A DNA stretch of 64,000 nucleotides, taken from contig LSRY02000033.1 in NCBI GenBank assembly GCA_001643675.2, forward strand, positions 310,001 to 374,000. The letters are read 5' to 3'. A program made the translations under genes and the position numbers. Below are positions 1 to 11,300 of the stretch, one piece after another. Every line of letters begins with the position of its first letter. The stretch's first letter is position 1. This stretch comes from Monocercomonoides exilis. Its lineage: Eukaryota > Preaxostyla > Oxymonadida > Polymastigidae. The notes under the pieces were generated by a model. It worked only from the letters and a program-made list of their open reading frames with translations, searched no databases and had not been told where the DNA came from.

Positions 1-176
1 TTTTGCCAACTGATTCGCTGTTGCTCAACCAACCACATTCACTCATTTTGTTCACTGGTATTTCTGCACAATCTGGTGATATTATTGGAGTGTTTTTGTG
101 CTTTTTCGAAGTCAGCTGAAAAATATATTAAAGGTGCTTTCTCCAAAAAAATAATGACAAAAAGCCAACAGACTCG

Positions 177-2265
177 ATGGCAGCGCAGCAGTCACAGGTG
201 AGGATGGGCAGAGGAAGGGGAAAGGGCGGGGTGCAGACGTGTGGTGCAGACACGCACGCTAAAAAATTTTCTGCTTCAGTTTTGGAGCTCAGGCAAGAAG
301 GACGGGGGCAGAAGACAGCACGCAGCGTTAACGAAATGGCTTGCAGTTTTGGTGCATAATGCATTTGGGTTTCGTTTTCTTGTCCAGCGCCCATCCACCT
401 GCGAGGCGAAAAAGGCTTATTCGAAAGAAACGGGAGCAGTATTCGGAGAAAAGAAAAAGGCTTGAGTGCTCGTTGCTGTCTGTGCGCTGCACGGCATGTT
501 TGCAATTGATTCATATCATTTTGCTTTTTCACTCCTCGTTTTGCAATGCAATTCTGACTTTTTGGCAGGCAAAGGCGACGAAGAGGAAGAGGATGAAGAG
601 GAAGGCGATGAAGAAGAATTCGGGAGCGAAACAGACGAGGACGAGAACTCGGAGGACGAGTTGGCTGAAGAAGAAAAGGGGCTGGAGGAGGGAGCGGAAC
701 AAGTAGAATCTGAACAGGAGGGCATGGCTGATGAAAGCGCTGAGTTGGAGAGCAACCAGGAAGAGCCAATGGACCAGCTGGACGAGGACAATGAAGACGA
801 AAATGTCGAGGAGGATGAATATGCTGGAGAGCGGTCAGATGACAGCAGCGAGGATGATGCTGAAATGAGCGGGAGTGACATGGAGGATTGGATGGCTGAG
901 AGCGAGGAAGAGGAGGGTGTGGAGAGCGGAAAAGAGAGCGAAGAAGCTGAATACGCTGTGAGCAGCATGCAAGAGAAAAGAGAGGAAGCAAGTGACTGGG
1001 AGCCTGACGTCTCATCTCCTTCTGAAGACAGGGTTCATCTTCAGCCAGTGACAACTTCAGAAGAGCTGAGGAGGGAGGGTTCTGTTGTGGATGAGAAAGG
1101 AAGGAGAGAGGCTGAGAAAAGCGATGCTAAGGCGTGTGATGAGGGTGCTGTAGCGACTTTGGGCAGCACGCAAAAGCAAAAGGGAAGGAGTGCAGCAACA
1201 TCATTTTTGATGTCTGTCCAACAACAGCAGAAGGTTCATCAACCACAACACCAGGAGGAGGAGGAAAGGGGAAAGCGACTGGAAGAGCACCATCAGCTGA
1301 AGTGGCTGAGAGTAGCGGGCTGGATGTGAAGCAGGAGGTGAGGAGGCTGAAGGCGAAGTTGGAGGAAAAAGAGGAAACGATCCTTTGTCTTCTGAAAGAG
1401 AAGAAGGAGAAGGCAGAGGAGATGGGGAAGGAGCGAGAGCAGGGCAAGAGGAGAGAAGATTCAGCAGAGAGGAGCAGGGAAAGGGAGCGGGAACGAGAGA
1501 AGAGCAGGATTCGGGAGCTGGAGGAGGTGGTAAAGTGGAAGGAGTAGGAGGAGTGGAAGGAAGCAGTGAAAGAAGAGATAACCTGGCTGAAGAGCGTGAT
1601 GAGAGGGATGGAGGAAGAGAAGGAGGAGCTGGGAGCGAGGCTGCGAGAAGTGAAGAGGTCAGTGGAGGATCTGAAGAGGGAGAAGGCAGCAGCGACAAAA
1701 AGGGCAGAGACAAAGGAGGCTGAGTTTGGAGAGAGAGTGGGAGGAGGAGGAGAAGTGGAGGATGGAGGCACGCCTGAAGGGGAAGATTGGAGAGGTTGAG
1801 AAGGAAAGAGTTCGGGATCGGTGGTGGTATGAAACAGCAGAAGAGGAGTGGAACAGCGAAAAGGAGGGATTGGAGGCAGAAATACGATCGCCGAAGCAGC
1901 AGGTGCAGACACTCCAACAACAGCAGCATTCCACTGAACACTCTTCTCCATTGCTCAAATACACAGCTGGAGAAGAAGTCGCAAACAGAACGAGCCGGCC
2001 ATCTGTTTATTTGAGGAGCGATCATCGGGCGAATGGGGTATCCCGCACTTACAGTGAGGATCCTCCGTCTGCTCTTTCTCTACCGCTTCAGGTTCAGCCA
2101 TCAACACATTCACCCTCTTCTCAGCAACTTTCTCTCTCTGTACAGCGCCTTTCACCATCTTCTTCTGCCTCTTCTTCTTCTGCCTCTTCTTCTTCTGCCT
2201 CTTCTTCTTCTGCCTCTTCTACTTCTGCCTCTTCTTCTTCTTCTTCTTCCACATCATTTGGTTGA
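177..2265 (+). pseudogene. Degenerate acidic/coiled-coil protein gene, frameshifted
   Basis: I do not recognise a family. A very acidic Glu/Asp/Ser-rich segment (569-1329) is followed by heptad-rich coiled coil rich in Glu, Lys, Arg and Leu (about 1300-1900), and then a Gln-rich and poly-Ser tail ending in TGA at 2263-2265. The coil is not in one frame. It shifts frame near 1300, has an in-frame TAG at 1545-1547 with coil sequence continuing on both sides, and shifts again by +1 near 1725. No GT-AG intron fits those points. At the 5' side, an exon at 177-351 joined through a 217-nt intron (donor GTGCAT at 352, acceptor TTTGGCAG ending 568) would enter the acidic frame in phase. That first exon is an inference. 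A broken gene is the simplest reading; purine-rich sequence that only happens to stay open, or assembly errors, are alternatives. Confidence 0.4.
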
Positions 2266-2786
2266 ACGTCTTGCCATTCTGTATCTGTATCAGAGAAAAA
2301 GACAGATATGACGAAGAAACGAAGAAATTGATAGACGAAGAAAAGAAACACATGTGTGTGAAATTCAAAGATTGGAAATGAAAGAATACAAAAAAGGTTC
2401 AAAAGCGAACGAAGAGAAAGAGAAAGAAGATTATGAACACGAGAGCGGGTGAAGAGGGAAGCCAGACAGAGAGGATTGAAGAGGTTGTTGAATGAATGGA
2501 AATGAATGGAAAATGAGGAAAAAGAAGATGGAAGAACATCGAATAAAAATTTGCGATTCTTTTTGTCGAATGCGGATTTGGGAAAAATATGTTGAAGTTA
2601 AAAAAGTTAAAATGAAAGAGTTATTATTACTGTTCTTTTTACTGCTTTGCTTCATTTCGATAAAGTGAGACATTAAAAAAGACTTTCAAAAAAGGCTTCA
2701 AATGGTAACTTGCTTTCTATTTTGCGAAGCGATGAAAAAAGAAAAATAATATTCTTGAGTCATAAAATGAAATGCGTCTCATTTCC
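2266..2786. other. AT-rich spacer with decayed coil-like fragments
   Basis: No intact gene is visible. Short Lys/Glu/Arg-rich stretches in shifting frames between about 2290 and 2560 look like a decayed continuation of the coiled-coil locus upstream. The rest is AT-rich spacer before the 3' end of the minus-strand locus. Confidence 0.4.
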
Positions 2787-3644
2787 TCAGATATTCACAA
2801 AATAATCTGCCAAATATTTTGACAATTCGTTATAGTTTAAGTTAATAAAAGAAATCACTCCATAAAGGCTTGCAACGATATCTTCATATCCTTCTTCTTC
2901 CATCTTTTCAAATATCTTTCTTTTCAACTCAATTCTTTTCGTTTCGTCCATTTCGCCATCTGCCTTTTCATCAAATCTTCTTGAAAGATTCAAAAAGAAA
3001 TACAAGCAATCCCACATGATTCCATCATCCAAAGTTGATTGCTCCATTTTCTCCAAAACAGCACCAACAACTCCACTTTTCAACAAGCTATCAATTTTCA
3101 CAATAACACATTCCGCTACTCTTCTAAATATAATAAAGCATTGTTTGCTTGTATCTGGGTAATTATCTCTTGATGCTCGAGATAACTGAACAAGGCTGCC
3201 TATAACACCAGCAAGTTCTTCATTCCACAATGTGTACCTGGTCAAGTATCTATCAAAAACATCGATCCATCTTCTAATAATAATTTCTTTTCCTCCATTT
3301 CCTTCTTTTCTCTTCCCATCAACACATTTTGAAAGCTTTTCTAATTCTCTTCTTGTTTCCCTCACAAAATGCAGCTCATTCACAATCACTTCTTCAAAGT
3401 TTCTTTCATCTTTCAATCTGTCCATCAAAAATTCTCAAGCAGAGTGATATGCTAATCGAGTCAGATTGCGGTGTTCCCGATGATATTGGATGATTTCTTT
3501 GATCTCATTCACACCCAGCTCTTTTTTCGTTATCTGATAAATAAAGGAGAAATTTTTAATAATAATTGAATGAAATAGGAATGCACACGCATATCCTTCG
3601 CTAATGTTTCTCAAAGCTTGCAAAGCCATTTCCATTTTCTCCAA
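2787..3644 (-). pseudogene. Small helical protein gene interrupted by in-frame TGA
   Basis: Two open segments lie in the same frame, 3644-3438 and 3434-2787, separated only by TGA at 3437-3435. Together they read as one helical, Glu/Lys/Leu-rich protein of about 285 residues. The upstream part ends in LTRLAYHSA and the downstream part resumes with EFLMDRL, so the TGA most simply replaces a TGG Trp codon. No GT-AG intron spans the stop. TGA terminates other genes here (21519, 42130), so reassignment is unlikely. The N terminus is also uncertain: an in-frame TGA lies just upstream of the first Met candidates (MEK/MEM), and no upstream exon was found. The helical character suggests ARM/HEAT-like packing, but the family is not identified. 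Alternatives are stop readthrough or a sequencing error. Confidence 0.5.
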
Positions 3645-3874
3645 TTTTCAAAGAATCAATTTTCAAAAACTTTGATTGTTGAAAAAATCCAAAGTGTTAT
3701 TTTTCCATTTTAATGAATGAAATGTTTACCACCTATGAAAAATTATCAATAATGAAAATATATTTGTGTTTCAATGAAATTCACAAATTGCCTTTATGAA
3801 TATTATTAAAATCAAATGAAGGGTATCAGATCAAGTCAATAACTTTGTATTGCTTCTTTAAAAGGGATCTTTCA

Positions 3875-6800
3875 ATGCTTTTCATGAAAGGTACGAAATT
3901 TTGCAAATTATCATTTTTCTATCATTTAAAATTTTGTTGTTTTTATATATTAACAGTTATTTTTTTTTCTTTAGTGTTTTCAAATATTCTGAACTTTTCA
4001 TATGGAAAAACTATTCAATATACAAAAAATACGATTAAAAATTATCCAGGTTAGATTTATTTCAATTAAGCAAGAAAATAATTAATATTTTTGAATATTA
4101 TTTAGAATGCACTGAAAAAGATTTGCTTGTCGCAACCGGTCCTTGTAACAAAACTCGTGAATATGTATTTTATTTTCCCGAAACATGCACAATTGGCTCA
4201 TTAAAACCACCAAAGCCCGTGAAGCTTGATTGCAATTTGGGATGTGGAGTTAATGAATTCTTCGATGTTTTTGCAGAAGAAAAAAAATGTGTTCAGTGCC
4301 CCGAAGGGCACGCACCGTTGAGCTCTTCCGTTACATTTTCTGATTGGTTATCAATCCCTGCAGATTTCACTTTATCCACGTCAGGAAATGGTAAGAATTG
4401 GGTTTCAACGGGATCAACTGTTTCATCAGGGACTCAAGAGAACAATGCGATTGCTAACTTGTCTTTGTCAGTTGATATTTACGCTTCAATGGCTCAAGTT
4501 TCATTTGTGTATCAGGCACCAGCTGTTTCACGATATTCTTCAAAGTTTATTTTTTCTGTTGATGGCATTCAAACTTCAGATTATCTTGTTTCCAACACTT
4601 GGACTGAATATTCCTATGCTATTGGGCCTGGGCACCATATATTAGAATGGAGCTATTCAACAGAGTCGTATTATACTCCAACTTACAACATCCCTGGCGT
4701 TCGCATCAGCAAAATCAGTATAAATCCTATTGGAGAGTTGGTTATTGCTTGCTCGCCATGCCCAGTAGGAACTGCCGGCAAAAATGGTACGTGCAATGTC
4801 TGTGAGCGCAATACCGCAGCAGGAGTAGAAGGAAGCACAGAGTGCAAAGCATGCGACCCTGGAACGCATTCTGAAAGGGGATCGGCTGAGTGTGTTGCCA
4901 TGCCTCCATGCACAAGCAGTGATATCACTTTCACATTGGAGGAGTGTCAGCGCAAAGAGCCTGGTGCTCATAAGCGACAGGCGAGAAAGACAAAGAATGA
5001 GATGGCACACGAAAATGCAGACAATGGAGATAGAGAAAGCGAAGGAGATGGAGAAGGAGAAGATGAACTATTCCGGTGGAAGCGATATTCATGGTCAGAT
5101 GGGGCAGAATGCATTGAGAATGATTCAAATCATCTTCCAGAAGACGAGCAAGTGAGCTGTGGAGAGTGCGATGGAGGGATGGTCAGAGACCAAAACACGC
5201 TGAAGTGTGTTCCTTGCCCCAAAGGGCAGTATCGAAAGGATCCGATAATTAACAAAGCGAACGTTTCTTCGCAGAACACAAGAATCTCTTCGTTTCGGAA
5301 AAAGATTGATAATACTATTGAGGCAACTAAACTTAAAAAACGCTTGAGCCTTGCATCATCGTCATCATCGTCATCATCGTCATCATCGTCATCATCGTCA
5401 TCATCGTCATCATTTTCATCCTCAGTGTCAGAATCAACTGTTGAATCGCTAAAAGCTTCAGCTTCAGAAGAAGTATGCACCAGTTGCCCAGCAGGAACTT
5501 ATGCCCAAAACACGATGATTGTCAGAAACATTCACTCGCTTTCGCCACTGTTCAAAACAAGCTGCGTTGCTGACGCCAGCGGAGAGTATATCTCAGCCAG
5601 CGGGTCAAACGCTGCTGAAATGAAAAATAACCTCTTCTTGAAATTTACCAAGTCAAACAAGCAAGCTTCAATTCCGAATGATGCACATTTACAAAGTCAT
5701 CCAAACTCAACATTGAGCAACTCGTCTATGCTGTTCAACCAGCAGGCCAGAGTCGTCAGCCACTGCGGCAGCGGCGGCTGGCAGGCGACAGGAAATGGAA
5801 TGCACTCAGGGCGTGCACACGTTGGGGCAGTGCAGAGTGTTCTTACGCTTCCCTTCAACAAAAGCGTAGACGCGATGAAGGACCAGGGGTGGCTCCAGTT
5901 CACATTCAGATCGCATTTGAAGGACGGATCTGCGATGTATTATGCGGAAGTGACAGAGAACGGATACAGCGATGCACAGGTGATTACTTCTGCAGACAAC
6001 GGTGCTGAAAGCGAGCGAACAGTTACACTTTCATCCACCGTCACGGCATTCCAGTGGATCGTCTGCACAGAAGAGGCACCAATACTCGGCTCTTCGACTA
6101 CGAAGAAGAACTCAGAAGCAGAGACAAATGCAGAAGAAGATGAGGACTATGTGGAGATCTTGTCTGTGATTGTTTATCAGGAAGCGCTCATGAACTCTCC
6201 TTCGGCCGAGTCGCGTGTGGGTGCCATTCAGTGTGTGCCCTGCAAAGCAGGGTATGCGGCGCCTGAAGGGTCTGCACAGTGCCAGCAGTGCCAGGCAGGC
6301 ACATATGCCACCAACAAGCAAGACAAGTGCCTGAAGTGCGGAGAACACGAGTATTCTGTGACTGTTGGGCAGTCAGAGTGCAAAAAATGCGGGAAGGAGA
6401 CAAAAGCGACAGCAGACGGACGGAGCTGCGAGCTGCTGCAGTGCGGGCTGAGGCACAACGAGACGTCTGTGTTTGATTTGGAGCCGCTGAGGAGCGTGCC
6501 GAATGCGATCGAGGCAGACAGCCAGACGGAGTTATCCAACGAGCAGAAGACAATTATGCAGGGTCCCTTCACGGTCCTTGGAAATCACAAAAAATTCGCG
6601 TTTTCGATCTGCGGAAGAGATTCGAACCAGACCGTCTGCAAAGCATCCAACAGCGTTGTGTATCATCCTTATGCATGTGCAATCGACACAGAGAACAACA
6701 TCGTGGTTAGCAGCGGAAATCAAGCAGAGATAACATATTTTGATGAATCGACAAGCCAAAATCAAAATGTGCTGCAGAATTCAATGGACAATGGAATTAA

Positions 6801-7824
6801 TAAAATGAAATCCAGAAAAATGATGAATAGAATCTTTGCTGATTCAATTAGAACTTCATCATCATCATCATCATCTTCTTCTTCTGCAAATCATTCGATT
6901 AACTCCATTATTCGTTCCTTCATCTCACCATTTCTTAAGCATGTCTTAAAAGTTTCTCAACCATTTTCTTCTTCTCTCTCTTATCCCAAAACTTCTGCTA
7001 CTGTTCCATATCATGGCATAAACATCTCTTACTTCGATGGCAGCATCGAGTCCGTGAGCGACGCTTCTTCCACACGCCACGCCAGCACAAACTACTTCAA
7101 CAACAACATCACTTCTGACACAGACCACACCAGCTCTGTGTATTTCGTGCCACTCAGCACTGAGATCCTCGTCGTGTGCAATCCATATGCCGGGCTGGGG
7201 CTCCCCACCGCCGCCACCACTTTTGAGTCGCCTCCTGGCCGCTATCACTTCACGTGGGTGAGCGAGTGCGGGTGCCGGCTGTGCAACGAGGACGACTACG
7301 AGGTCGCAGTGGGCGAGTGCAGCGGCGGGAAGCAGAAGAGGCAGCACATTCTGAAGCCGAACGTGTGGTGTGCCAGAGGATGGGTGCCGCCCGCAGAGAC
7401 GCTTGAGACTTGCACAGAGAACGGGGTTCGACTCAGTAGAGGGGTGCTGATTGCAATCATTGTGGCGATTGTGATTGTGGTTGTTGGCCTTTTCTTGTGT
7501 GTGCTTATTCTGTGCAGGCGCCACTACAAGTTGAAGTACTCCGTTTTGCAGAAGCAGAATGTGGATTTGAATGATACCAATGCGATGAATGTCAGCACAT
7601 CCCACAAGATGAAGTTTGAAGGTGGTGAAGGGCAGACCGAGTCTGTGTCTTCTCCACCAAGCGGGGATGCAGCTTCTGGCAGCTCGGGTTCACAAAGGGC
7701 GGAAAAGCAGCCAAAGAGGAAGGGATTCACTGCAGCCACTGATCTGTTTAAACCGCGCAAGGAAACAGCAACGTTTGATTTGAGTGATGATTCGTTCCAG
7801 CCACAGTCGCCTTATTCAATGTAG
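3875..7824 (+). CDS. ELAPOR-like type I membrane protein (GCC2/GCC3 repeats, MRH-like region)
   Basis: Model join(3875-3890, 3975-4049, 4106-7824), 1,269 residues; both introns are phase 1 (donors GTACGA and GTTAGA, acceptors TTTAG). Splicing adds the N-terminal CTEKD motif that opens the ectodomain of the animal ELAPOR1/ELAPOR2 (EIG121) family, so the ATG at 3875 is preferred. The ectodomain holds Cys-rich GCC2/GCC3-type repeats (CxxCxxG with PAGTY/PKGQY-like loops), then a mannose-6-phosphate-receptor-homology-like part (about 806-1087) and a final Cys cluster (CGCRLCNEDDYEV then ECSGG). One membrane span is at about 1141-1165, followed by a basic stop-transfer and a ~100-residue cytoplasmic tail ending near FDLSDDSF, as in the animal proteins. 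The family acts in the endosome-lysosome/trans-Golgi system; lectin-like cargo sorting is inferred here. Poly-Ser runs interrupt the ectodomain at about 5356-5440 and 6850-6890. The predicted signal peptide is short and weak. Confidence 0.8.
5356..5412 (+). repeat. Coding TCA/TCG trinucleotide microsatellite (poly-Ser)
   Basis: A near-perfect tandem array of TCA and TCG codons encodes about 19 consecutive Ser inside the ELAPOR-like ectodomain. The opposite strand reads as poly-Asp, which makes a spurious antisense frame. Confidence 0.9.
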
Positions 7825-8316
7825 ATGAAGATATTTGCAAAATGTTAATGCTAAAAGATTTAATAAATGGCTGAATAATCATTTTGCTAGGTTTTTATTT
7901 GTGTTTATTATTTGTGAATGAAAAAAATAAAAATTTTTAAGTAGTAAGGGTTGGTAATTTACATTCTGATTCACCTCGTTTCTTCAATGTTTTTAAAAAT
8001 TGAGAAAAATTTTTTATATCAAAGCAAGTTTTGGTTCTTTTCTTACAAATATTTGGTTTTTTATTTGAATAATGGTTTCTTGTCAAAGCCTTCCTTTTTT
8101 TCATTTCAATTTTTCACTTAAAGACCAGAAAATTAAAAATCCTTATAACAACAAAATGATTTAAGTGAATTAGTCTATTGTCTTCAACAATCACAATCAG
8201 CTTTCCTTCAGATGCTGAGTGCGAAGGAAAACTGAAAGAAATGAAAAGAAAGATTAAATTATTTTTTTAAAAATGCATGAGATAGAAAGAGGTGTTTGTA
8301 AAAAAATGAATAACGA
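7825..8316. other. Convergent 3' spacer
   Basis: AT-rich DNA between the stop of the ELAPOR-like gene (+) and the stop of the giant ARM gene (-). An AATAAA at 7862-7867 could serve as the plus-strand polyadenylation signal. No other gene or repeat is visible. Confidence 0.6.
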
Positions 8317-11300
8317 TTAAAGCCCTCCAATTCTCTTCTTCTGCCTGATTTTCTGCATGTTCTCAATTATAATCTGCGCCATGTGCCTCATCTCCTCCAG
8401 TCTGTTTGTCAGCCCTTCTCTTTCTTTCTCGAATCCCAGCCCAAATACATCATCGTCGCCAAGTCCTCCTCCGCTGCCAACACTCTGCTTTTCCAGCTCG
8501 CTCAGGCCAACTCCTCCTTCTCCGCTGCGTATCTCTGCCAAGAACTGGACAACTTGATCTCCAAGAAGCTTTTCTCCAACCTCGCTTCTCGTCGAAAGCG
8601 CACGCAGCAGCGCAATCACCCTCATCATGATTTCTGAAAAGTCCTGTTTTTCGTATTCATCCAGCTTCGAGTGCAGCTCCACCCGCAGCCTCGACGACTC
8701 CTTTTCGGCTGCCTCCTCCTTCCACTGCTGCAGATACTCTTTCTTCGCCTCTTCTCTCTTCTCTCTCATTTCCAGAAATCCGATCAGCTTCACAACACAC
8801 TTCAGCACACCTGCATTCACCAGATCCATTTGGAATGCACTCTTTACTCCAAAGTTCACGATCGCATGTAGCGCTTGCTTGATAATCTCAATCAGTCCAC
8901 TTCTGCGTGCCACGTTCTTTTTTCTCAGCTCTTTGCATTCTTTCAAGTTGACTGGAACAAGCAGAATGTTTTTCAATTCTTCGACAGCTTTTTCTTCTCT
9001 TTCTGCTGCTTCTTCTTCGTCGACTTCTTCGTCTTCATCATCTTCATCTCCGTCTTTCAAGTCTTCATATTCGTCAATCTCTTCCATCTGCGCCCACGAA
9101 TATCTCACTACAACAACCAGAAGATGAAGCAGAGATGCTTCTTTCACATAATCTTCAGAATCTGCAACAGATGCGATGTTCATAGCAACACGACACGCAT
9201 TCGCTATCGTTGGCTCCATTATTGTGAACTTCACCCTTTGCGATTTGCTCGAAGATCCTGACTTCTTTGTCTTTGCTGATGGATCTTTCTCTCCTTCTGT
9301 TCCTTCTTCCTCATCTTCGTCCTCTTCCTCTTCCTCTTCGTCCTCATCTTTCTCTTCATCTTCTTCATCGTCGTAGTGAATCTTGTAACCTCCCACAAAC
9401 GATCGCAGCAGCATTGCCACCATCTGGCAGATGCCTTCTTTGCACAGCACTTTCGAGTTCTCGCTGTTCACAGCCAGATTTGTCACCACAGACATCATCT
9501 TATCCACTGTTTCTCCGTCTGCTTCTTTCAGACTGTTCTTTATTGCTGTCAGCGCCTCTGCTGATGATTCAGCAGAGGATGCGCTTGAAGAAGCCATCGA
9601 CCCTGCTCCTCTTCGCTCTTCTTTCTCCTTCTGAAGAAGTGCAATCTTCGCCTGCGAGTCATATTCCTCTTCTGACTTCGTCATCAGGATGTGCAGAAGC
9701 ATCACCATCTGCTGCGGAATCTGTGTGGTTGAGATGTATGCATTCACCTCATCCACTGTGGAGATGTTGGTGATCACCGAGCAGCATCTTGGGGTGACAA
9801 GAGGATCTCTCACGCTGTATTCCTTGATCATGTCCTGCATAAGCTCCACTCCGCCGCACTTGGCTATGCGCTCACGGCAAGGAACATACAGAGAAAGGTT
9901 GTTCAGCACCATTGGTCCCTTCTGGGCAATTTTCTGTGAGTTGCGGAATGTTGAGTTTAGAAGAGGAATAAGCGCCTCGATCACATTTGAAGACAGGAAC
10001 AGCGCGCGAGTGGAGTCGTGGCCAGGCAACGAAATGAATGCAGACAGGATACGGTCGATCACTTCAACGTTTCCTTTCCAAGCAGAGAGGAGATTGATGA
10101 GTGTGCTCAGCAGAGTTGATGAACCCCTTCCACCACTTGCATTCTTGTCTGTGACATCGAATCCAAGTTCTGTCAGTTCTTCCTTTGTGTATTTGCCCTT
10201 TTCCAGTGGATCCACAAGCATCTTCTTGCACAAATTCTCGTCCAGTGCTGTGTTTTGCACTAAAGCCACATAACGAATCACAATCTCGTTGCTCCATTCG
10301 CCATACACAGTCAATATCTCCTCAGCAATTGGCATGCCATTTGACTTGAACACAGCTGCTTTTCCCTCTGGACACGAAGTTACTTGCGATAATAGTGTAC
10401 CAATGTGGATGATCGATTCATCATCCTGAATGAAGTGGAAGTGCGACACAGCACGTCGACGAGATGGTTTTTGCACTTCAGCTCCTTCCTTTTGAACAGA
10501 ACTTCTGTTTTCTCCTTCACCTTCAGCATTTTGTTCATTCTCTTCTTTCTTTTCCGCTCCATTATGTTCTTCTCCTTCTTGGCTTTTTTGCAATTCTCTT
10601 TCTCTTTCTTTTTCTTCTTCCTCAGCTGCTTTCTTCTCCTCCTCAAACACAGTTTTGTATGCGCTTGGCAGAAGCGCCTGGAGGCACCTGAACAAACTGC
10701 CAACAACTCCGCTTTTCGTAAACTGTATCGCATACAGCTTTCTGTTCATGTTCATCAGATGCTTCAGCAAAATCGACGTGTATCGAGCAAACGGCGGGCA
10801 GAAGAAGTTCGCATAGTCGCTGAATGTGATGAGCGTCTCTAGCAAGTCTGGAATCTTCAGCAGCGCCTCGTTGCAGCTGGGAGTGAGTGTCGCGTTTGCA
10901 AGCGTCACCATCACATTTCTCAGCATCAGCGCAGTGTCAGTTGGAGGATATTCTTCGTCTGACTCGACATACTTCGAGTTGGTCTGAGGCAAAGAGGGAA
11001 CATTCGATCTTTCTGTGCTTTTCACTTTGGGACTTGTACTTTCTTGTGATTTCTTCGAGTTTTGATTTGAGTGCGACGGCTGTGCGGGAGTCGCCACAAA
11101 GAAGAACTTTGGAGCTTTGTGCTTTCTGTTGTCGATCAGCTGTGTATTCTTTCCATCGTCGAGGAGACTGTCATCTGTTGCATCAAACTCGCTGCTTCCG
11201 TAGTCTTCCTCATTCTCCATGCAGCCGCTTCCATCCATATCAGCACCAGCAGCACCAACTTTGCCCTCAGCTTCATTTTCCTCGTCGAGATAGAACCCTT

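Noticed and set aside
5130-5480. Minus-strand poly-Asp frame
   Set aside because: It is the complement of the TCA/TCG poly-Ser tract of the ELAPOR-like gene.
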